A stretch of 64,000 nt of DNA from the NCBI GenBank assembly GCA_022579005.1, contig MU401547.1, positions 62,001 through 126,000 on the forward strand. The letters are read 5' to 3'. This DNA is from Poronia punctata (lineage: Eukaryota; Ascomycota; Sordariomycetes; Xylariales; Xylariaceae). The notes under the pieces are model-generated. The model was not told where the DNA came from, did not search any database, and saw only the letters and a program-made list of their open reading frames with translations. This document shows, piece by piece, positions 54,201-64,000 of the stretch; within the stretch, counting starts at the first letter, position 1, and the number at the start of each line of letters is the position of its first letter. Made by a program: the position numbers and the translations under genes.

Positions 54201-57200
54201 CGAGCTCGGAAGTCACGTCGCATTGCAGGCAGAACAGGCGACACCCCGGGCTGATGCGCTGGAGGGTTTCTCCAAGCGCTCGCTGATCGTCTGGGTGGAC
54301 TGCCCGGCGAGACAGCGTGACGAGATATTTGGCCCCGCGCTGGGCTAAAAGAAATAGGAATCGCCTGCCGAGATCCCCCATGCCGCCAGCAACAACGTAA
54401 GCACCCTCTATGCCCCACCGGTTATCGGTTGTTTTAGAGGCCATTGCTACATGGACCAAGGAACCCGGTACGGCGTTGATAACGACCTTTTCGCTAATTC
54501 CAAGGTTGAGCTGTCGATATGCTTCTTCGATGTAAGATATGTTTTGGACCGCTTGATTCAGGCCCTTAACCGGGATGTACTGTAGAGCTTGTGCGGCCTG
54601 GCTTACCAAGCCTGGAATGAGCTCGGGACGGGCGCTGAGGAGCTCCGAGATATCGACAAAATGGGCTGTCACATTTCGTGGAAGCTTTGCCGTGAAATCT
54701 ACCGAGGTGGACTTAAGAAAGACGATATGTGTGAATGGCCTCAAGAATGCAAGCAGGGCAACTGGTAACGCATCCGCGCTGGCGACGATGACTGCGTCCC
54801 ACTTCAAGGCGCCATCATAGTGCCGCTTACTCAGTGAGGGGCCGACTAGGAAGATATTGTTGGCCGGGATAACCAGAACTTCGCCGATTTCAACTGCTTC
54901 CTCTAGAGTGGCAGCCGTGACGACGATGCTTATCCCAGCGGATCTAGCGACAGCCACCGTTGCCCTGCCTATTTCGCTCAGAGCGCCATGAATCAGTATC
55001 ACCGCCCCTTTTTGTAGGCGAGCAAGTTCTCGTAGTGCATAAACGGCTGCCAAAGATGGAAGAAAGAGGGCAACAACAGTGTCTGGTGAAAGACTCTCTG
55101 GATATCGTACAGTATGAGATTGCCTGGCGCGTGGACGGCTGTGGCCAATGGCGCCATCCAGAGATAAAGCGACCACTGCGTCTCCGGGAACAAGGTGATT
55201 CACCAAAGCCCCAACGGATCTGACTATCCCGGCATATTCGCCCAGAGTGACGGGGTCGTCGCTTGGGTTGGCCAAGACGAAAGCTTGCGTGTCGATCTCG
55301 ACTGAGTCTTCATCTAATTCCGAGAGGTTGACTTCGATAAACACGGCCTCATCTTGCCCAGGTTTCCCGCTTGGAGACAGAGCTAGCGTCCATTCATCGC
55401 CGACAAAAGATCTTGTATCGATGTCCACGTGATCGACCCTTTCGGTAGAAGAAATAGCACGATTTAGCCGGTCGCTGCGATGCAGGCGCGGGATCAGCAC
55501 TGCCGCATCTTTACAGATGACGTACTCACGCTCGTAATGGACTGGTCTACTTTGGTCCGTTAGTTGGTCCAAAAGGCAGTGGATCACATGAGCGAGTCTC
55601 GCGTCTTCGAGTGCGTGCGAATCGACATGGACTGTGGTAAGACGCAACTCGTCATTTTCTGCGTGGGCGGTCCGAGCCAGACCAGTGACTTGGTGCATCG
55701 TTGGAGGCTCATCCGGACTAAGCCAAAGAATGCAGCGTTTCTGTCGAAGCAATGCAGTAACTACCCCGAAACAACTTTCGTCGTCAAGAATAGGTTGCGG
55801 CAGATCATCGACGATTACCATGACACTACCGGTATCGTCCGGAACACTGTTCAGCGCGTGGCTCATGGATCTACTCGAGAGGAAGCCCCCCCTTTGTCGT
55901 AACCCAGTTTGTAGGGTGGCAACCCATGGCGAAGGATTCTTGAGATGCGAGTGCGTGATTATTTCGAAGTGAGGGGGTCGGTTCCTAGGCCAAACACGGG
56001 CGGGCCGGCAAAGGATAACCAAGCTTCCATCCACAGCGTCGAAAAAGTTTAGCTGCACGTCGACTTTGGGACAAGTCTTCAGCAGGGTCGCCTGCCAGTC
56101 CACTGGACTTGGGCTTACAACAGCAAGCAGAACGCCATCCGGTTTTAAGAGGGCCAAAGCGCCACGGAGGGATGGTATGTCCGAAGTTGAAACAACATCG
56201 TAACTGTTGGGCTTGAACCCTTGTGGCTCTATATCCATCTCTGGGTCTAACACCCTGTAGGAAACGGGATATCCACTTAAGCGCTGACGTGTCTGATCGA
56301 AACAGTCGGCTTCTGTATCGGTCAAGTCGTATGTGAGGAGTGTGCCGCCGTGAGCACTGACAGCTGCCAACACCTTGACGGCAACCTCTCCATGGCCACC
56401 CTTGAGCTCGACGACCGAGAGATTGGCCTTTTTGAAGCATATGCAGCCGATTAAATCGGCAAGGGTTGGCGTTGGCCGGAGGTCGTTGACGCGGACCAAG
56501 TCCAAATCAAGTTTCCATTCTAATTCGTAACAGATACCCTTGGGCTTCTGATCCCGCATGGCGAAACTTCGGGACTCGATGCCTGAAGCAAGTAGAAGCG
56601 GATGACCACCAGACATGGCCATCATATTTATATGGGTAGCACGATAATGGTTAGATGTTATCCTGGCCGAAACGTCAAGCTCCGAGCCTGGATGACTCAA
56701 CACGGGCAGCCTGGTTGATATCAGGAGCTCGCTGATGTGTACAGGCATGACAGACCCAGCCCCGTGTTGTTTTTTGATCATCGGGATGCCGATGTGGAAC
56801 ATGACGTCGAACGTGGCGGGGTGCAAGACGTGTGGTACCTGGTGCTGTGCCGGCATGACGGCTGCAACATCGGGGACTCGGATCACTGCTTTGGCTGCAT
56901 GACCATCCTGTTGCATTTTGATGTCGCGGAGGCCTTGGAACGTTGGGCCGTATGTGTTGCCATCTGAAGCCATCTCTCTGTAAAGGCTTTCGGTGTCCAA
57001 TTCCGTGGCGTTGACCAATATGTTATTCTGGTGGGGGTCGGACGGCGTGACATTATCGCCATGGCCAGATGTGCTGTCCAATACACCCCTGACGAGCCCC
57101 GTACAGTGTTCGTTCCAACTGTTATCTGAGAATGCGGTAACGGAGAATTCATAGTCAAGAGACTCGCCACTAGGTTGACGTCGGAGGGTTAACTGCATCT

Positions 57201-60200
57201 CTAGGCGTTGTGGCGCCTCGGGGACCACCAAGCCCCGTAAGAAAGAGATGTCGCTGAAAGCAAGACAGTCTGGCTTGAGGCTCTGCTCCCGCGCTAGTTG
57301 TAGCACGGCTTCGGCGACCATACACACATAGCCTGCGCCTGGGAAAACAGCCAAACCGTCAATGACATGGTCGGCAAGCCATGGCAGGGTATTGAGGCCG
57401 ACCATATGTCTCCAGCGCGGCTCTATAGCTGTTGACTCAACCATACGTACGCCGAGTAAGTCGTGATAGGGCTCACGCCGCAAACGATATTCACTACTAA
57501 GGCGCGACTCGTGCCAATGTTTGACAGTATGATCCCAGGGGTACGATGGTAGGTCTGTCATCAAGGCAGCACTATCGAAATCCGGTGTGAGGTGAAGAAT
57601 CCGATTGTGTGTGATATCGAACCCACGCTCGAACAGACGGCCTAACAACGCCAGAGTACTCGTAATGGCGTCTACTCCTCGCTGCAACACCGATAGGTAG
57701 TCGTACTCTAGTGAAGGGAGGCCAGAGGCGGCGAGGCATTGACGGACCGGCCTGAATTGGTTTGTGTTAGTGAGTATCCGATTGCGAAGGGAAGGGCGGG
57801 GTCCTATCGCTCAAATCTGCTTACCCAGCGAGTGCGGAATGAGGCCCAATCTCGACGAAAAGAGCATGGCCGCCTCCACGTTTTGTGTGCGAAAGTGCGA
57901 TTGTGCGGATGGCATCGAGGAAGTTGACACGAGAGACAAGATTGTCTACCCAATATGAGCTAGTAACGCTTGATCGAGGTAAGCCAGTGACAGAAGAGAC
58001 AAAGACAATGTCGGTCTTGGAAGTATCTATGCTATTACTTGCCAAGTCTGCACCTCGTAGATCGAGGTCGGCTAGTCGCAAACGATAGTCTTCAGCTACG
58101 GCCGCCATATGATGGCTGTGATAGGCTGTATCGGTGCGTAACTTGCGCTTGAACACGTCAGAGCCAGCGGAATCGATGCGAGCCATGACTTCGTCGATGG
58201 CTTCAGCATCCCCCGACACAGTCACGCTATTAGGGCTGTTGATACAAGCTACCACTGCCTTGCCACGAGCCAAGTTCATTAGATATGGCGCAACATCTTC
58301 CTCGCCTAACCCGATAGAAGCCATTGCGCCCTGGGAAAGGCCGCGGGCCTTGACGGCGGTCGCCATGAATCCACGGTAAAAGGCCACCTGAAGTGCTGCC
58401 CTATGTGAGAGCAGGCCTGCGGCGTAGGCTGCTCCGATCTCGCCGCTGGAATGGCCTACTACTACGGATGGGCGCAAGCCTTGTGTTCTCAGTAGCTCGA
58501 CCAGGGCGATCTGAATGGCGGTGGTCATCGGCTGCGCGAATTCCGCTTGGTCAATACTACTCTCGCTGTCGGCACGGAGAAGTTCGACTTCGAGACGCCA
58601 GCTGGCTCCAATATCCCTTAGGATATCACTAGACAACAATATTGAATGGCGAAAGACGGTAGGTTTGACATTGAGTAACAGCTCACGGCCCATGCCAGCC
58701 CATTGCGCCCCTTGTCCAGTGAAGACGAAGATGATTTGCTTTGCTGCAGGAACTGGTTTGCTCGGCATCCTATGAAGACTCTGCCTGAGCTCATAGACAA
58801 GCGAAGGCAAACTATCTGCTACACAACTAAACCGCCAAGGAAGTGCTGATCGGCCGCGACATAGCGTATAGGATAGATTGGCAAGCAATGTTTCCGGATT
58901 TTGTTCGATCCACCTCCTGTAAGACTCAGTCATAGCCTTCAAGGAAGACCGGCTATTCGCCGAGAAAACGAAAAGACGATTACATTGTTTATCGCTGACG
59001 TGAGGGGATAGTTTTGCCATCAGCTGGGGCCTTTCCAGGATAGCATGAGCGTTGGTTCCTCCATAACCGAAACTGTTTATCGATATCCGTGATCTGGCTT
59101 CCCTCGGCCACGGCACGCGCTCCGTGGGAATGGCAAATCTATCCAATGGTAGTCCTGGCTTTGGGTTGTCGAAACCAGCTACTGGAGGTATTATCCCATG
59201 TTCGAGGATACATTGTGCTTTCAGCAGACTGGCGAGTCCGCTGGTGCTCTCAGTGTGGCCTATGCTGCCCTTATTGGAGCCGACGTAAAGGGGAAGAGAG
59301 CGGTGGGGTGTGGAGAAGACTTCGGCAATGGCTGCCAACTCTTCTGTGTCTCCGGCAACGGTACCCGTGCCATGTGCCTCCACGTATACGGTGTCTTGTG
59401 GACGGAGCCCAACACGGGAATATGTCTCTCGGATGAGTGCCGCTTGAGCTACTCGATTCGGGTGAGTGATACCAGAGGGTGTAAAGCCGTCCTGGTTTAC
59501 TCCTGTATTAAGGATTATAGAGCGGATGGGATCGCCATCACGAAGGGCATCTTTCAGTCGTTTGACCAGTACAACAACGAATCCCTCGCCCCTGCCATAA
59601 CCGTCACCACGGACGTCGAATGGGTGACACCGGCCGCTGTCACTTACCATATGCTGAGTGCTCATGCCGACATAGTGATCGGGAATCAACTGCAAATTCG
59701 CCGAAGCCACTAACGCGGCATCCGACTCCCCACTACGGAGGCTCTGACAGGCCTGATGAAGTGCAACCAGCCCGCCGGAGCAGCCCGTGTCGACGGTCAC
59801 GGAGGGACCTCTGAAGTCGAAGGCGTGGGATATCCGATTTGCAAGGATCGCGATACCTGTCCCCACACTTTGATATACTGGTAAGTCAAGGACGTCCTTG
59901 GAAAGGATCCGCTCATAATCGAAGCCAAATATGGCAGCGTAGACGGCGGTTCGAGACCCCGCAACTTTCTCGCGTGGCCATCCCGCACTCTCCAGGGCTT
60001 CGTAAGCTAGCTCGAGCACTGTAGGGATACCATTTCAGCAGGTGCTAACCAGAGAGGATATGGCGAAGCGGAGAGATCCGATGAGCCACTTAAACTACCT
60101 AGTGACGAGAAAGCAACGGCAGAACGAAAAATGACCCTCCGTCTACTCACAGATGCGTTGCTGCGGGTCCATGGCAGCCGCCACAGAGGGCGATAGGTGG

Positions 60201-60442
60201 AAAAAGGCATGGTCAAAGTCGCGGACGTCCCCAGCGATGAAATGGCCGCCCCGATGGTTATTCGTGCCATTGGGATCGTTCGCGTGTGGATGGTGGAACG
60301 CTTCCTCGTTGAACCGGTCCGGTGGCACAGGAGACCAGGCCTCACCCCCAATTCCTACGAGTTTCCATAGGGATTCGAGGTCGTTAGCGCCTCCGGGCAG
60401 CCGACATGATAGACCGACGATGGCCAGTGGCTCGACTTCCAT
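51283..60442 (-). CDS. Highly reducing polyketide synthase with C-terminal carnitine acyltransferase domain
   Basis: Five exons: 60442-60151, 60018-57825, 57751-54118, 54051-52492 and 52389-51283; 2928 residues. KS (1 to about 430) has Cys177 in DTGCSGG, His313 in EAHGTGT and His352 in GSIGHTE. AT (from about 527) has Ser621 in GHSSG. DH (about 930-1230) has His957 in DHVIDGLAVFPG and Asp1144. A shortened methyltransferase (about 1254-1425) and an ER-like region (about 1619-1910) have broken cofactor loops. KR (from about 1946) has AGGMGDLG, Lys2059 and Tyr2096. ACP has Ser2266 in LGLDSL. From about 2347 a choline/carnitine acyltransferase follows: LPMPTLVETLSLF, NRWLDKTLQLIV and His2633/Asp2637 in EHTKLDG. 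It should build a reduced polyketide and release it by transesterification. A cAT-terminated synthase from Trichoderma virens has been characterised (recalled). Confidence 0.95.
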
Positions 60443-62064
60443 TGCATTTCTTTACTATATTTTTTTCCACTGGCCAGCTTACTCAATCTAAACTCGGGAT
60501 TTATTCAAGTGGAAGTGCTGTTTTAGATTAATTACGTGTCATGGTATGCCATGAGGGGCCGTGGGCAGACGTGGTGGTTTATTTGTTGTCTGAACCGTTT
60601 TTGTTCATTATGTCCGACGCCACACTACAACACTATCAGATGCGTCTACTGATAACATGTCGTTACAGGTCCAACATGGTTTGGTTTCATGCAATAGGGA
60701 TATAAGCGGTATGCGGTTCACTAGACATGGGGTTATGTAACCGAGGTGGTGTGCTTCAGCTGACATGCTCGAAAGGTGAGACTTTCTTCATACGAGACCG
60801 ACATGGAAACCTACTAGAGGTCGTCAAGAGGTACAAGATGGTCTGATAAGATCTTCTCGCATGCATGCAGTTGTAACCAAGGTTGCACCTACCCCGACTT
60901 CTCTTCACCTTTTTCCCCGCACATGATGGGCACGGCGAGTTTTATGGGAAGAAACAAATGGGATGCTTGTTCTCAACATCCGCAACGTTGACAGACCTCA
61001 TCGCTTCTACCTACCCATTTTCATACAACACACGTCAGATAAATCAATCGGATAGCCGACGAACAGAACTTGAACGGAGGTTTATGTTCATTCTTTCCAT
61101 TGGCTCGTCTAATCAGGTATACCTACAATGTACATACTGTACAGTAAGGCGCTTAAAACGTGCCAGGGTAGCAGAGAGAGATGTCTGCATTTATGACGAG
61201 AAACAGTCAGCAACTGATCCACTTTGTTGTTTGTTGGTTGAGATAAGGTTGCTTTTCGACCCGGACCCTGTCCCCGGCAAAATTGATGTGGTGTGGGGCT
61301 GGGGTATTTACCCCGCGCTTCTTCATGTCTAGGCAGTCTTCCTCTAGTCAAGACCAGATAGGAATGCGCAAATCATATATTTTTATTCGTAATCAAGCCG
61401 ACTAGATCCTGTTGACCGGCAGAAAACTTGGATCCGAAGTAAATGTAGGTAGGGTGTTTACGAGGAGAGTAGTTATATCGGGGATGCGGTGATGTGCTAA
61501 CCCTGGTCCGGCCATGCTAACCCTGACCCTAACCCTATATTTAGTAGATGAACTACTCTTGGTAGGTTGCGTCGTACCTGATTTAGCGAAGTTGCAGTAC
61601 CGTACGTACTAAGTACCTTGCTAGAGATATATCCCGGCACTATAAAATACTAGAGGTGCCTTGAGACGGCCCTTGGGACCACTAAAGTGGCTGCTCTGTC
61701 CTTGGCTGGCAGGGATGGGACTGGTCAGAAAGTGACGGAATAGGAAATCTGGGGTAGTTGTCTTGGCTAAGGGGCGGAATGAGATCTATCGATATCGTCT
61801 CTAGGTTTTTTAAACTGAATCGCTACGAGTAACCGTGTATTGGATGTTCAGATAGGATATCCCGAAGCCCTCACTGTTATTTCCGAGGCATCGGTATAGG
61901 AATTGTAATATGCACGTACCAGAATGCACGTTCAACCTGCGTCACAGACTCACAGGTAATGCCACGAATTAAGCAAAACACTTATCATAATGTCTGCAAG
62001 AGATGGATCGGCGATTCATAATAATATCGTATTCTGTCATTTATGCAACAATCCCACAAATGAC
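60443..62064. other. Synthase promoter region and spacer
   Basis: About 1.6 kb upstream of the polyketide synthase. The 149-codon frame at 60883-61332 starts at TTG and has no recognised content. A telomere-like string lies at 61517-61537. Confidence 0.55.
61517..61537. repeat. Interstitial telomere-like repeat
   Basis: CTAACCCTGACCCTAACCCTA, about three CCCTAA-type units with one substitution. A further CTAACCCTGG lies at 61497-61506. The orientation is the C-rich strand reading left to right. Confidence 0.7.
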
Positions 62065-63307
62065 TTAGATCGCGTGAAACCCCCGATAACCAGCCTCTAT
62101 ATCCTTCTGATGATATGAAGCCCTTTCTTCCCACGATATATCCACATCAGTCGTGACCATGACATCCTTGCTCCCCCTATCCGACCCATTCCCGGAATCA
62201 TGTAACCGTTGGAAACTACTTCCTCCAATTGTGGTAAGTCCGACATTACGGTCCTCGTCGCTTCCTCCCCCCTTTTGCCGTACGATGCCCGCTGATGCGC
62301 CGCTGTTTCTGTTCCGTGTGCCCCGCGCGATGGTGCTTATTCCAAGCTTGTCGACTAGTGGACGACAGATGGGGAGACAGGCTGCTATCAGGTAGACTCC
62401 TGGCTCGCAGACTGTCCAGATTATCAGTTCGACGGCGTTGTAGGTCGAGTCTTTGAAGGAGTTTTTGTTGTAGAATGCGATGAAGCGGAGGACGGATGTT
62501 ATCAAGCCGCTGTTTTTAACCAGGTTAGATTGGGTAAATGAGGCGACAAGTAAGTAGATAGTTACTAGTTGGGTGGACTCACATGCTTCCAAATAGGAAT
62601 GTTATCATCAGGCCGACTTTAAGTCCTATTGTCGCGTTCAGTTTGAGTACAATCGGGATTGGTATCACGAGTAACACAACATCCGTCACAATGTTGGGAA
62701 AACTTCCCCACACGAATAATGCTTCTGTGTCGATGCAATGTGCCGCTTGTTCGGACGGTGTGCCCCAATGTGCGGAAAACGGTGTGCAGCCAAAGAGATC
62801 GGATAATGCGCCTGCTATGGATGCTGCGATGAGGACGGCCATGGTAATGTTTACTATCATGTGTATTCCCCGTTGTGGGAATAGCTGCTTGTATAAGAGG
62901 CAGATGGCCAGTTTGGCTAGGCTCTCGGTCGTAGCGTACCATGTCGATATCGCGACTAGGTATTTTAGGAAGTTGGTAACTAGGTGAGGATCGGTCTCGA
63001 GAAGATATTCGACATGATGGCCTACACCGGCGGTCTTGACGGTTGCTAATTCTTGGTCAGTCATTGTGTATTTCTTGGTAGGCAACTCATATCTAGGCTT
63101 ACCTATTGCTATACCACCGGCTACAAATTGTCCGAAAAGCGCGGCGATGATTAGGTAGTCGCCGGCGTCATAACGCCCTACAGTTAGGCTCCGGGCCCAG
63201 AACCGAAGAGCAACGGCGAGAACTTCTAATGCGGTGAAGACGCCTATGAATATTTCAAGTCGATATCCTATGTAGTCGGGAGAAGATGGTGCTGTTGCAG
63301 TCGTCAT
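62065..63307 (-). CDS. Rhodopsin-domain integral membrane protein (Pth11-related fungal family)
   Basis: Three exons: 63307-63103, 63045-62583 and 62509-62065; 370 residues. The first intron (57 nt) leaves the frame open, but splicing joins GGIAI to ATVKTAGVGHHVEYLLETD, the family's usual second segment. The second junction gives FLFGSIGLITSVLRFIAFY. Several hydrophobic helices are visible (IFIGVFTALEVLAVALRFW, YLIIAALFGQFVAGG, ITMAVLIAASIAGALSDLFGC, IVTDVVLLVIPIPIVLKL), with the family marks GRYDAGDYLI and CTPFSAHW. The C-terminal tail is polar and Gly/Ser-rich; there is no CFEM domain. Members are plasma-membrane proteins, some with receptor-like roles; ligands are unknown. It is the upstream neighbour of the polyketide synthase on the same strand. 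Confidence 0.88.
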
Positions 63308-64000
63308 TGTTGTGTGGGTTTCTGAGGTCCGAAAAGACGATACTAGGCCCGGTGAACCGGCACATTCAACGGATCATGAGAAAATAATTTGGTTAATGTT
63401 CCGAACTGACGGTCTAGTGGTGCATGAGCATGAGCATGAATTATAATAATGATAATGATTAAGATGGCATATACTACATACGATACGCATTATTGACAAT
63501 GATATCTTGAGGACTGGAATACTACTAAGTAGATACCAAGATACCTACTCCAAATCAAATTCTCAGGTCTGGATTATGCGACTAGATTATACTTGAGGGG
63601 TCGTGCAGCGCATATACGGCATCGCGTCATCTTCCTCTAAGTCGCAGAAGGGACGTCTTCTTTCGCAGGACGGAGTCTTTATCTTATTACCGTTTTCGAT
63701 TCGACATCCAGTGAATCAAGGCCAATAACACGACTTTGCTGACCCTACCCACGTTTCATGCAGCAGTGTGTGGAGAAATCTTAAAGCGGGAATGAGATGG
63801 AAAGCTGATGACGGTCACCGATGTAAAATGCGATGTAACCCAATGCCACGCAATAGAATGGATGATCTGGGCGATACAGTAATATTTATATTATAGTATG
63901 CCTGCAAAGATCTACCTAAGCATCTTGGCCTAGGCTAAGCCTGGAGTACTCCATCGGTCATGATTCCCAGATTGATTCAAGACCTGGTTTGACTCTTCTG
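63308..64000. other. Spacer to the window edge
   Basis: Upstream region of the rhodopsin-domain gene. It includes a short ATGAGC/ATAATG-rich stretch at about 63421-63460. No gene seen. Confidence 0.55.

Noticed and set aside
60883..61332. 149-codon plus-strand frame upstream of the synthase
   Set aside because: Begins at TTG and has no recognisable domain; treated as promoter-region noise.

Overview
The window is nuclear DNA of a filamentous ascomycete (Pezizomycotina). The evidence is short GT-AG introns with CTAAC/CTGAC-type branch points, HET-domain genes, an APH-like kinase, a Pth11-type rhodopsin-domain protein, an Opi1/CCG-8 regulator and a highly reducing polyketide synthase. Gene content and the dispersed TACCTAGGTACC-type palindromes fit a Sordariomycete, but I cannot name the genus.

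Layout. 1-1118: an F-box protein cut by the left edge. 1889-1991: an intron-containing elongator tRNA-Met. 2959-9229: a C2H2/fungal-trans transcription factor and a Gfd2/YDR514C-like nuclease-fold protein, divergent around a 16-bp minisatellite, then a HET-domain gene. 10773-34147 is mostly conserved housekeeping: AP-1 mu (apm1), the Opi1 regulator, Gtr1/RagA GTPase, a secreted HNH-type nuclease, Shp1/p47, the TOM13/Mim1 outer-membrane protein, Oxa1 insertase and the uracil-catabolism protein Urc4. 34148-49261 is gene-poor: a Den1/NEDP1 deneddylase and a second HET gene, then about 7 kb of spacer with broken reading frames, a 15-bp tandem repeat and an AT-rich TIR-bounded element. 49262-63307 holds an APH-like kinase, a five-exon 2928-residue polyketide synthase and a rhodopsin-domain membrane protein, all on the minus strand.

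The standout locus is the polyketide synthase at 51283-60442. Its order is KS-AT-DH-(truncated MT)-(degenerate ER)-KR-ACP followed by a fused C-terminal choline/carnitine acyltransferase domain, a rare release-domain arrangement. KS, AT, DH, KR, ACP and cAT keep their key residues, while the SAM loop of MT and the NADPH loop of ER are damaged. I infer an unmethylated product that stays unsaturated unless an enoyl reductase acts in trans, and that is handed to an alcohol-type acceptor. No P450, MFS transporter or pathway regulator is adjacent, so within this window the cluster is the synthase plus at most its two neighbours.

Exon boundaries were read by eye from splice consensus, frame continuity and conserved protein sequence; none was verified with transcripts.
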